From Spirosoma oryzae (GTDB lineage: Bacteria; Bacteroidota; Bacteroidia; Cytophagales; Spirosomataceae), in the NCBI RefSeq assembly GCF_003002825.1, contig NZ_PVTE01000020.1, forward strand, positions 1 to 64,000: a stretch of 64,000 nt of DNA, given 5' to 3'. A program made the position numbers and the translations under genes. Shown here piece by piece: positions 34,769 through 42,091 of this stretch. Numbering within the stretch: the first letter of the stretch is position 1; every line of letters starts with the position of its first letter. Under the pieces are notes generated by a model. It was not told where the DNA came from. It saw nothing but the letters and a program-made list of their open reading frames with translations, and did no database searches.

Positions 34769-36248
34769 CCAATTGGACGGACTCTTCAGAAAATCGCTGG
34801 AAGAGTCTGCACCACCCTACGACCCGGTTGCGTGGCCGATGATGGCTGAGAAACTGGCCGTTCATGACCGGCAGCAGTTCTGGTACCGCTGGCTGCGCCG
34901 TGTCTTACCCGTTGCTGTACTGCTGGTGCTGCCCGTCAGCTTATGGTTGCTGACGCACGACAGGTCGTCTGTCGGGCAGAACGACAAGGCGCAGCCAATA
35001 CAAGTGATTGCTGGTAGCCCAGCTACGCAATCAAACGCGCGCCCGTCAGGTAGATCGGTTGCCAGTGGAAGTGCTGTAGCGGACGAAATCGAATCGGCTG
35101 CACCAGGGACATACGAACAGGGGCAGTCAGTCGATCGACGGATGACTGATATCGTGCCGACGGTTAAACGTAAACGACTACAACCACCAGCGCCAGCATT
35201 GGCCGTGGGTTCATCGGAGCCTACCGATTCGGAGCAACCGGGAGAAGTTGTGTTAGTAGACGGTGTATTGTCAGAGCAGCCCGGATCGATAACACGAACG
35301 CCACTGGTATCTGCCAGCCGAACGACGCGAACGGTCCGGGCAAAACGAATGCGCGTAGGTAAGCCGTTAGCAGCCGGTTTACTCACTCCTGAACCCGGTT
35401 CACCAATGCGCGTTAGCCGAACACCGATGGGAAGCAAGTCAGAAGCCAACGGCATGGCTAGCGTTGTTGACCGGCAGGCTACGGCTGTAGAAGAGAGCCC
35501 GACCGACCGGTTTCAACTCGTCATCGAGCCGCTGCGGAGTTTGTCGTTCACAACCGCTGGTCAGTTGCCAACGATTGACCGGCCAATGGTAGCGCCCGTA
35601 GCCGACGTGCAACCTGCGCAGCTACCAGCAGTCGACCGGGATCGAACGACCGGGTTGAGTTTGCGGGCGATGGTATCACCTGACCTAAGCTCTGTTGGCC
35701 TGGCCAATTTTTCCCGGCCCGGTACGAACGTTGGCCTACTGCTGGAGTATCAGGTTCAGCGGTGGCACATGCAGGCCGGTGTGCTGCGTAGCGTCAAAGT
35801 ATACCAGGCCAACGAGTCGGCGTATGAATATTCGGCTGTACGACAGTGGGCTGTGGTACCGAACAGTATCGACGGTCGGTGTAACATGCTGGACATACCG
35901 ATCAATCTGCGGTATGACGTCGCGCTGATCCCTCGTCAGCGTGCGCTGCCACCCAGCCGTTGGTTCGTCAGTGCCGGTGCAACGACGTACTACATGCTGC
36001 GGGAAGACTACAGCTACAAATACGATAATCCGGCTGACCCCAAGATCAAGTACCGCGACTGGACGACGGAGACCGGACGGTATGGTTTTAGTCAACTGAA
36101 TCTATCCGGTGGGTACGAACGAGCCGTCACGCAGCGTTTGTTCTGGCAGGTAGAGCCATTTTTAAAAGCCCCGCTGAAAGGTGTCGGCTATTACAAAGTC
36201 AATCTCCTGAGTACCGGCGTTTTTTTCTCGCTACGCTACCGACTGTAG
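34743..36248 (+). CDS. Membrane-anchored beta-barrel-like protein, possible anti-sigma partner
   Basis: 501 residues. The start at 34743 overlaps the sigma gene; a Met two codons on is equally possible. Residues 1-45 are cytoplasmic with DDQLDGLFRKSLEE, a membrane helix spans about 58-75, a long Ser/Thr/Pro-rich linker runs to about 290, and the rest is rich in alternating aromatic strands (GTNVGLLLEYQVQRWHMQAG, YDVALIP, GATTYYMLREDY) ending in FFSLRYRL, as in Bacteroidota outer-membrane barrels. An N-terminal tail near a membrane helix beside an ECF sigma suggests anti-sigma behaviour; no zinc anti-sigma motif is seen. The fusion is odd but common in this phylum. Confidence 0.8.
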   Translation: MSMQELPDDQLDGLFRKSLEESAPPYDPVAWPMMAEKLAVHDRQQFWYRWLRRVLPVAVLLVLPVSLWLLTHDRSSVGQNDKAQPIQVIAGSPATQSNARPSGRSVASGSAVADEIESAAPGTYEQGQSVDRRMTDIVPTVKRKRLQPPAPALAVGSSEPTDSEQPGEVVLVDGVLSEQPGSITRTPLVSASRTTRTVRAKRMRVGKPLAAGLLTPEPGSPMRVSRTPMGSKSEANGMASVVDRQATAVEESPTDRFQLVIEPLRSLSFTTAGQLPTIDRPMVAPVADVQPAQLPAVDRDRTTGLSLRAMVSPDLSSVGLANFSRPGTNVGLLLEYQVQRWHMQAGVLRSVKVYQANESAYEYSAVRQWAVVPNSIDGRCNMLDIPINLRYDVALIPRQRALPPSRWFVSAGATTYYMLREDYSYKYDNPADPKIKYRDWTTETGRYGFSQLNLSGGYERAVTQRLFWQVEPFLKAPLKGVGYYKVNLLSTGVFFSLRYRL

Positions 36249-36305
36249 TCGTCCGATTCGATTACCACCACTTTTTTTATAAAACAGCACATAAGCCAAA
36301 ACCAG

Positions 36306-36776
36306 ATGGAAACGCAAAAGACAGAACAACTGAATCGGGGTGAATTTCTTCGCTCGCTGGGTATGAGTAGTGCCGCGCTGATGGCCTTCTACTGCATGGG
36401 GACGCTGACGTCCTGCTCGAAAGGCAGTTCTGATCCAACACCATCGACGGGTACGGGTACGGGTACCGGAACCGGTACGCTTGATCTGACGGCATCGGGC
36501 AACAGCGCACTGAAAACCGAAGGGGGCTATGTTTACAATGGCAGCATGATTGTGGCCCGCGTGAAAGGAGGAAGCTATGTAGCTTTGTCGAAAGCCTGCA
36601 CCCACCAGGGAACAAACGTACAGTACCGGCTGTCGCAGAATGACTTCTACTGCCCAAACCATGGCTCGGAGTTCAGCACTACCGGTGCCGTTGAGGTTGG
36701 CCCGGCTGGTACGCCCCTTACGGTGTACAAAACCACGCTCAGCAGCGACGGCAACACGCTTACCATCACGACCTAA
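36306..36776 (+). CDS. Exported Rieske [2Fe-2S] lipoprotein
   Basis: 156 residues. The N terminus has a signal-like helix (about 15-35) ending in a TSC lipobox, followed by a (Gly-Thr)n linker near 50-58. The Rieske domain has both cluster motifs: CTHQG (box I, Cys and His ligands) and CPNHGS (box II). The disulfide cysteines of high-potential Rieske proteins are absent, so it resembles soluble Rieske-type ferredoxins. An electron-transfer role outside the cytoplasm is expected. It is followed 16 bases later by a histidine-rich membrane protein, then YceI, suggesting one redox operon. Confidence 0.9.
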   Translation: METQKTEQLNRGEFLRSLGMSSAALMAFYCMGTLTSCSKGSSDPTPSTGTGTGTGTGTLDLTASGNSALKTEGGYVYNGSMIVARVKGGSYVALSKACTHQGTNVQYRLSQNDFYCPNHGSEFSTTGAVEVGPAGTPLTVYKTTLSSDGNTLTITT

Positions 36777-36792
36777 TCCTGACAACAACCTG

Positions 36793-37479
36793 ATGCGATT
36801 CTTTCTGTTCGTTTGGCTAACCTGCCTGGCCGTTTGTTCCGCACGGGCGCAGGACTCGACTACCGTTCGGCCGGTGGCTTCGGCTGATACGGTTCCGGCT
36901 GTCGATCAGTCGGCGACCGACCTGCTGGCTGGCCTGTCCGATTCGACCACTACCGAACCGTTGCTGCCCCGTAAGATGATCTTTACGCAACGGATATTCT
37001 GGGGACCGAAAGGGCTGTTACGTACGATGAACCTTGCCCCACTAACGCCGGAAGGTCGGGCCAAAGAGCTAAAAATCCGGCGGACGATGCTTGTCGCGCA
37101 CCAGATTGGCGGGTTTGTCACGCTGGCGGGATTCGTGGCGCAGGGCATTCTGGGTGGTAAACTGTACAATGCGAAAGGGCAGGAGTACGTCGACCTGAAG
37201 CGCTGGCACGAACGGACGGCCGGGATCATCAACGTAACGTACGGTACGACGCTGGCCTTATCGCTGACAACCCCACCGCCGATCGTGGGTGCTCGTCGCG
37301 GCTTCACGACCATCAAGTTGCATAAGTACCTGGCCGTGCTGCACCTGACGGGGATGATCGCCACTAACGTGCTGGCCGGTATGATCGATCAGCATCCCGA
37401 CCTGAAGCCCATTCACCGGGCGGCTGCTTACACGACTTTCGGGGCCTACGCGGTCTCCATCGCTGCCCTGACGTTTTAA
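36793..37479 (+). CDS. Histidine-rich four-helix membrane protein (b561-like?)
   Basis: 228 residues from the ATG at 36793; an open frame back to 36640 overlaps the Rieske gene and is rejected. A signal peptide ends near ARAQD. After an 80-residue linker come four hydrophobic segments with histidines near their ends: VAHQIGGFVTLAG, the RWHERTAGIINV segment, KLHKYLAVLHLTGM and IHRAAAYTTFGAY. This resembles di-heme cytochrome b561-type bundles, but I cannot assign a named family. With an exported Rieske protein before it and YceI after it, a quinone or heme electron-transfer role is plausible inference. Confidence 0.8.
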   Translation: MRFFLFVWLTCLAVCSARAQDSTTVRPVASADTVPAVDQSATDLLAGLSDSTTTEPLLPRKMIFTQRIFWGPKGLLRTMNLAPLTPEGRAKELKIRRTMLVAHQIGGFVTLAGFVAQGILGGKLYNAKGQEYVDLKRWHERTAGIINVTYGTTLALSLTTPPPIVGARRGFTTIKLHKYLAVLHLTGMIATNVLAGMIDQHPDLKPIHRAAAYTTFGAYAVSIAALTF

Positions 37480-37483
37480 CTAC

Positions 37484-37565
37484 GGTATACGGTTTTCGGT
37501 GATTGGTTTACGGTAATACCGCCCTGAAACGCTCACCGAGAACCGTATACCGAAAACCGTATACC
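37484..37565. repeat. Word-repeat palindrome between membrane protein and yceI
   Basis: A perfect 17-bp inverted repeat (GGTATACGGTTTTCGGT at 37484-37500, complement at 37549-37565) with partial inner copies (GGTTTACGGT, ACCGTATACC). It starts five bases after one stop codon and ends three bases before the ATG of yceI, so any transcript through the locus carries it. It could attenuate expression of yceI. Confidence 0.8.
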
Positions 37566-37567
37566 TT

Positions 37568-38098
37568 ATGAAATTCCTGCTCGTACTCCTTTGCCTCGCC
37601 ATGCCGATGGCAAAGCGAAAAATCATGGCCGACAAAAGTACGTCGACAGTGACCTACTCGGCCAAACACCCGCTGCACAAGTGGGATGGCGTCAGCCACG
37701 ACGTGAACTGCGCCATGATCTACAACGACGAAACGAAGCTACCGGAAAGCGTAGCGGTATCGATCAAAGTAGCGTCGTTCGACAGTGACAACAACAACCG
37801 GGATTCACACGCGATGGAAGTGCTCGACGGGATTAAATACCCGAACGTTACGTTCGTCAGCTCCGACATCAAGCCGGGTTCCGACGGTCAGTTGGTGGCG
37901 AAAGGAACGCTTACGTTCCACGGAATCGCCAAGGCTATCACGGTCCCGGTTACGCGAAAGGAGGCCGGTAACACGATGACGCTGACCGGCGAGTTTCCGG
38001 TTAGCCTGACTGACTACAAAATTGAGCGCCCATCGTTGATGGGTATGAAAACGGAAGATGATCTGTTGCTGAAAATCAACGCTGTATTCAAACTGTAA
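37568..38098 (+). CDS. yceI: YceI family protein
   Basis: 176 residues. A short N-terminal hydrophobic segment (about 2-14) precedes the lipocalin-like YceI barrel: VTYSAKHPLHKWDGVS, then FDSDNNNRDSHAMEVLDG and YPNVTFVSS, KGTLTFHGIAKAITVPV and FPVSLTDYKIERPSLMGM. YceI proteins bind polyisoprenoid lipids in the periplasm and are often next to b561-type cytochromes; this supports the reading of the preceding membrane protein. It is followed by a perfect terminator hairpin. Symbol given by family, not by proven orthology. Confidence 0.9.
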   Translation: MKFLLVLLCLAMPMAKRKIMADKSTSTVTYSAKHPLHKWDGVSHDVNCAMIYNDETKLPESVAVSIKVASFDSDNNNRDSHAMEVLDGIKYPNVTFVSSDIKPGSDGQLVAKGTLTFHGIAKAITVPVTRKEAGNTMTLTGEFPVSLTDYKIERPSLMGMKTEDDLLLKINAVFKL

Positions 38099-38105
38099 TA
38101 ATTGT

Positions 38106-38140
38106 TAGACCTGACAGGTTTTGGAAACCTGTCAGGTCTA
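38106..38140. terminator. Perfect hairpin with the AGACCTGACAGGT unit
   Basis: A 16-bp perfect stem (38106-38121 and 38125-38140) with loop TGG. The last three bases are the stop codon of the convergent MFS gene, read on the minus strand. The same AGACCTGACA-type core occurs again near 60480-60517. It probably terminates both genes. Confidence 0.8.
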
Positions 38141-39376
38141 TTGCTGCACGGCTGGCTCAGCTTTCTTGCTGGTGCGGGCAAAGTTCCGGCGGGCCAGGGC
38201 GGCACTGATTAGAATCAGTACTGCACCCAGGGCAAACGGCGCACCGGGGAAGTACGTGGGAGCTGCCGAGCCGGTGAAATAAGCGAACAGGTTGGTCATA
38301 ATCAGTGGCCCAACAATCGATGTCACGCTGGTTAGGCTGGTCAGCGCACCTTGTATCTCCCCCTGTTCGCTGGGCAGTACCTGGTTGGAAATGACGCCCT
38401 GCACCGACGGTCCGGCAATGCCTCCCAACGCGTAGACGCCCAGAAACGCGAACATCATCCAGCTTTGCGATGCGAAGGCAAATAGTACAAAGCCCAGCGC
38501 ACTAAACAGCAGTCCGACGTAAATCGAACGCTCCTGACCAAGCTTCGGAATAATCACGCGGCTGAGACCGCCCTGCACAATGGCGAACGACAGGCCGATG
38601 GCTGCCAGCGACAGTCCTACCGTCTTCTGATCCCAGTTGAATTTTTTTATCGTGTAATACGTCCAGGTGCCCTGCACGGCAAAGCCGGCGATGTAAATCA
38701 GTACCAGCGACGCAACCAGTCCCAGGATAACCGGGTAGCGGGTCAGGTTTAGCAATGAGCCGATGGGGTTAGCCCGCTTCCAGTTGAACGGTCGCCGGTT
38801 CTCGGGGGCTAGCGATTCAGGCAGGACAAACAGGCCATAGACGAAATTGAGCAGTGTCAGGCCCGCCGACACGAAGAAGGGGATGCGTGGACCGTATTGC
38901 CCCAGAAAACCGCCCAGGGCTGGCCCCAGAATGAAGCCCACACCGAATGCTGCTCCGACCAGACCGAAGTTTTGCGCCCGCTTCCCCGGGGTACTGATGT
39001 CGGCGATGTAGGCGTTCGCTGTCGTGAAGCTGGCTCCCGTGATGCCCGCTAGTATTCGTCCAACGAACAGCCATTCAATCGTCGGAGCAAACCCCTGAAA
39101 CAGGTAGTCGATACCGAAGCCAAACAGCGAGAAGAGTAATACGGGCCGCCGTCCATAGCGGTCACTCAATCCGCCAAGGACCGGCGAGAAGATAAACTGC
39201 ATGAGCGCATAAGCAGCCCCCAAAAAACCACCGTATCGAGCGGCCTGACTAATAGTGCCATGAATAAGCTGTTCGATCAGCGTTGGGAAAATCGGGATGA
39301 TGATACCGATGCCCGTAACGTCGAGCAGCAGGGTGATGAAGATAAACGCCAGTGCCGGAGCCGTACGTTTGGGCAT
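38138..39376 (-). CDS. TetA-like MFS drug exporter
   Basis: 412 residues with 12 helices. The A-motif [14 protein letters not shown] in loop 2-3 and the helix-5 antiporter motif C-like segment [13 protein letters not shown] are the hallmarks of the 12-TMS drug:H+ antiporter branch (TCR/TetA). [18 protein letters not shown] at the N terminus supports it. It may export tetracycline-like or other small molecules, but chromosomal homologues in this phylum usually have no proven drug. The stop codon lies within a shared terminator hairpin. Confidence 0.9.
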   Translation of the reverse strand: MPKRTAPALAFIFITLLLDVTGIGIIIPIFPTLIEQLIHGTISQAARYGGFLGAAYALMQFIFSPVLGGLSDRYGRRPVLLFSLFGFGIDYLFQGFAPTIEWLFVGRILAGITGASFTTANAYIADISTPGKRAQNFGLVGAAFGVGFILGPALGGFLGQYGPRIPFFVSAGLTLLNFVYGLFVLPESLAPENRRPFNWKRANPIGSLLNLTRYPVILGLVASLVLIYIAGFAVQGTWTYYTIKKFNWDQKTVGLSLAAIGLSFAIVQGGLSRVIIPKLGQERSIYVGLLFSALGFVLFAFASQSWMMFAFLGVYALGGIAGPSVQGVISNQVLPSEQGEIQGALTSLTSVTSIVGPLIMTNLFAYFTGSAAPTYFPGAPFALGAVLILISAALARRNFARTSKKAEPAVQQ

Positions 39377-39389
39377 GGGGGGAGGAGTT

Positions 39390-39480
39390 AGGAAGTTGTA
39401 AGGTCGTAAAGTTATACGTTGTAGCGTTGCTACCGACAGACGGACTGACGCGTCAGCACGCTACGACGCCATAACAACTA
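39390..39480. repeat. Word-repeat palindrome with a GGACTGACGCGTCAGCA centre
   Basis: Arms made of GTTGTA/CGTAAAG and CGTTGTAGCG words (left, about 39394-39431) mirror CGCTACGACG and ATAACAACTA (right, about 39455-39480). The 17-base centre at 39442-39458 occurs exactly in the palindrome at 41965-42079 (42020-42036). It lies upstream of the MFS gene and downstream of the deaminase gene (both minus). Confidence 0.7.
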
Positions 39481-39535
39481 GCCAAATGCGATGCTGGTGA
39501 CGTAGCCGGGGTTCAGACAGGCTCTGGCAGTAGGC

Positions 39536-39946
39536 CTACGATAACGCATTACGCCAGTAATATGGCTGTAGTTCACCTAATCGTTTAGCTACCCACTGCG
39601 TCGGATCGTGGCTAGCTGGAACGCCGACCATAACATCGGGTCCATACAGGAAAAGCCGTTCCTGACACACGCCACAGGGCGTTAAAATGATAAAACGACC
39701 TGGCGATTCCCGGTACATGCAGACACTACTGACAATGGGTTCATTCAGCGTATACGCCTGACATAAACAACCCGTTTCATGGCACAGAGATACCGTATCG
39801 TTCAGGGTGTCGGGAGCTGTGCTGATAAGAAGCTTACCTGTTGCGGTATACATACCGGCGGCACCCTCCGGCTGATTACCGGGAAAACGTGTATCGATGA
39901 AGTGGATAACTGCATCTATCAAACGTTGATCAATACCCATGTTCAA
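39536..39946 (-). CDS. Cytidine deaminase-like protein
   Basis: 136 residues. The zinc site of the cytidine deaminase fold is visible as CHETGC (Cys ligand with catalytic Glu) and PCGVCQE (two Cys ligands). The length fits the tetrameric free-base or nucleoside CDA class. The segment around the zinc site departs from the usual C/H-A-E consensus by having His in the middle, and little else is conserved, so the substrate (cytidine, a blasticidin-like compound or another amine) is not certain. Confidence 0.75.
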   Translation of the reverse strand: MNMGIDQRLIDAVIHFIDTRFPGNQPEGAAGMYTATGKLLISTAPDTLNDTVSLCHETGCLCQAYTLNEPIVSSVCMYRESPGRFIILTPCGVCQERLFLYGPDVMVGVPASHDPTQWVAKRLGELQPYYWRNALS

Positions 39947-39987
39947 AGAGTTTGCAAGGGTGGCTAGTATCGGGGCATGAAAAAAGC

Positions 39988-40018
39988 CCCAGTCTGGCTT
40001 CGGTCTGACCAGACTGGG
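39988..40018. terminator. Terminator hairpin between deaminase and dnaN regions
   Basis: A 10-bp perfect stem CCCAGTCTGG (39988-39997) with its complement (40009-40018), preceded by AAAAAAG, which is a U-tract when read on the minus strand. It lies about 90 bases after the dnaN stop and is a likely dnaN terminator. Confidence 0.65.
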
Positions 40019-40107
40019 ACTGATTCTTTCGAGGGCTTCAAGCCATCTCAGTGCGTGGATTTGCCTGCCCTGATGAGTTACTCCTCAGAGCCCGGTTCCG
40101 TCACTTT

Positions 40108-41244
40108 TTACGCGTAGGTATTCAGCATGACGGGCATAACCAGCATCAGAATGTCTTCGTTTTCTTCCTTGTCGGCCGGAATCAGCAGACCCGCGCGGTT
40201 AGGCGCTGACAGCTCAAGCGAAATCATCCGGGCGCTGATGTTACTCAGCATTTCAGCCATCAGCTTCGCGTTGAAGCCGATTTCCATCGCGTCGCCGTCG
40301 TAATCACAGAGTAGCTTCTCGTTGGCTTCGTTCGAATAATCGAGGTCTTCAGCCGAAATCGTCAACGAGTTGGCTTTCAGCGACAGCCGAATCTGATGCG
40401 TAGTCCGGTTGGCGTAGATCATGATCCGCTTCAGCGAGTTCAGCAGATCCGTCCGGCCGATGGTCATCACGTTCGGATTGTTCGTCGGTATGGCGTTTTC
40501 GTAATCGGGGAAGCGCTCGTCGATCAGGCGACAGATCAGCTGCGTGGTCGGGCGACCATTACCGCCGAAGGTAAACGATGCATTGGCCTGACTGAACTCC
40601 GCCGTAACGGGAACCCCTTCCGGCAACGACGCTTTCAGCAGTTGCAGGGCCTTGCGAGGCACGATGATCGAACTGCTGGCTGGCGTACCGAGGTCGGTCC
40701 GGCGGTAGCGAATCAGCCGGTGGCCGTCGGTGGCGACGAAGGTGGTATTGTCGCTGCTCAGTTGCAGGAATACCCCCGTCATGGCCGGGCGCAGATCGTC
40801 GGTACTGGTGGCGAATACCGTGTTGTTGATGGCGCTCAGCAGGACGTCCGAGGTCATTTCAACCGACTGCGTTTTGGTCACTGTCGGCAGTTTGGGGAAG
40901 TCGATCGGATTTTCACCCGACAGCTTGTAACGGCCGTTGTCGGTCAGGATTTCAGTGCCGAATGTGTCCGTATCGATATTGATCGTAACGGGCTGTTCGG
41001 GCAGGCTACGCAGCGTATCGAGCAGCAGCTTGGCCGGAATGGCAATCGAGCCGTTTTCGCTGGCTTCGACTTCAATCTGCGTGGTCATGGTCGTTTGCAG
41101 ATCCGACGCCGTAATCGTCAGCGTACCCGCATCGATACGAAACAGGAAATTTTCAAGGATCGGCACAATCGGGTTGGTTGCCACGACGCCGTTGATATTC
41201 TGAAGGTTCTTTAGCAGTACCGACGAGGAGACGATAAATTTCAT
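40108..41244 (-). CDS. dnaN: DNA polymerase III sliding clamp
   Basis: 378 residues, normal for the beta clamp (about 370). Three repeated domains of about 120 residues are recognisable. LENFLFRIDAGTLTITASDLQTTM, GVFLQLSSDNTTFVATDGHRL and the C-terminal LVMPVML ending are characteristic and include parts of the peptide-binding cleft (the last residues). The clamp holds polymerase III on DNA. dnaA and recF are not adjacent, and no cluster of DnaA boxes was seen here, so this is not obviously an origin region. Confidence 0.95.
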   Translation of the reverse strand: MKFIVSSSVLLKNLQNINGVVATNPIVPILENFLFRIDAGTLTITASDLQTTMTTQIEVEASENGSIAIPAKLLLDTLRSLPEQPVTINIDTDTFGTEILTDNGRYKLSGENPIDFPKLPTVTKTQSVEMTSDVLLSAINNTVFATSTDDLRPAMTGVFLQLSSDNTTFVATDGHRLIRYRRTDLGTPASSSIIVPRKALQLLKASLPEGVPVTAEFSQANASFTFGGNGRPTTQLICRLIDERFPDYENAIPTNNPNVMTIGRTDLLNSLKRIMIYANRTTHQIRLSLKANSLTISAEDLDYSNEANEKLLCDYDGDAMEIGFNAKLMAEMLSNISARMISLELSAPNRAGLLIPADKEENEDILMLVMPVMLNTYA

Positions 41245-41434
41245 AGGCCGAATTAGTTGGCTGATTGCTACTTTATATAAAACAAAAGTAGCAAAAAAAA
41301 CTGAGCCTGTGGTGTCTTGTCAGCCGGAAAGAAACCAATCGACAGACTGCCCTTGTTGACGGAGAAAGTGGCTTCCTCAACCGGCAGGAAGCGCTCATGC
41401 CAGCCGTTGGAATCAGCGGTTTATCTGAATCTGT

Positions 41435-41944
41435 ATGGAAACCGAAATCATAAACCGCGTCGCTACCAGCGGCCTTGTCTCGCTCGATCTGGAGGAACTG
41501 TACCATCCCGGCGAACGGGTGCTTTACGACCTGAAAGACAATTTATACATGGGGCTGATGCTGCGGGAAAAAGACTTTCGCGCGTTTCTGAAAGAGCACG
41601 ACTGGCGTCAGTATGCAGGTAAGAACGTCGCAATCACCTGCACGGAAGACGCCATCGTACCGACGTGGGCGTATATGCTCCTGACGCTGCACCTGCAACC
41701 CCATGCCAACACGATTGTCTTTGGCGCACTGACCGACCTGGAAGAAAAGCTTTACTTCGACGCCATCGCCCGCATCGACCCCGAGCAGTACCGCGATGCG
41801 CGTGTGGTGGTGAAAGGCTGTAGCAAGGTGCCTGTACCGATAGCGGCCTACGTCGAACTGACCCGTGTGCTGAAGCCCGTCGTGCAGAGCCTGCTGTTCG
41901 GCGAACCCTGTAGCACCGTACCGCTCTACAAACGGCCGAAATAG
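41435..41944 (+). CDS. DUF2480 family protein
   Basis: 169 residues. LVSLDLEELYHPGERVLYDLKD, the WRQYAGKNVAITCTEDAIVPTWAYMLL segment (shown as its ends) and VVVKGCSKVPVPIAAYVEL mark DUF2480, a conserved Bacteroidota family of unknown function with a conserved Cys near 125. There is no signal peptide. It is divergent from dnaN, 190 bases apart. The stop is followed at once by an intergenic palindrome. Confidence 0.88.
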   Translation: METEIINRVATSGLVSLDLEELYHPGERVLYDLKDNLYMGLMLREKDFRAFLKEHDWRQYAGKNVAITCTEDAIVPTWAYMLLTLHLQPHANTIVFGALTDLEEKLYFDAIARIDPEQYRDARVVVKGCSKVPVPIAAYVELTRVLKPVVQSLLFGEPCSTVPLYKRPK

Positions 41945-41964
41945 AATTGTAAAAAAAGCTATAG

Positions 41965-42079
41965 AGTTGTAGGGTTATAAAGTTGTAAAGTTGCTGGCGC
42001 ATGTGGCAATCGGCCGGATGGACTGACGCGTCAGCAACTTTACATCCCTACGACTTTATAACTTTACAACCCTACAACT
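41965..42079. repeat. Word-repeat palindrome built on AACTTTACA
   Basis: Left arm 41965-41996 and right arm 42032-42079 mirror each other; both consist of 8-9-bp words (AGTTGTAGGG, TTATAAAG, AACTTTAC, AACCCTAC). The right arm carries extra words, so the arms differ in copy number. The centre (42020-42036) is identical to the one at 39442-39458. The element fills the gap between DUF2480 and the M28 gene. Confidence 0.85.
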
Positions 42080-42091
42080 CCAAAACTCCGA

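Noticed and set aside
36640-36792. N-terminal extension of the four-helix membrane protein overlapping the Rieske gene
   Set aside because: The extension is read in another frame of the Rieske gene and would bury a clean signal peptide starting at 36793.
40108-41434. Possible chromosomal origin next to dnaN
   Set aside because: No cluster of TTATCCACA-type boxes was seen, and dnaA, recF and other origin genes are absent.
39390-42079. Repeated words suggesting a CRISPR or tandem array
   Set aside because: The repeats are mirrored, of uneven length and without spacers of constant size; no cas genes are present.
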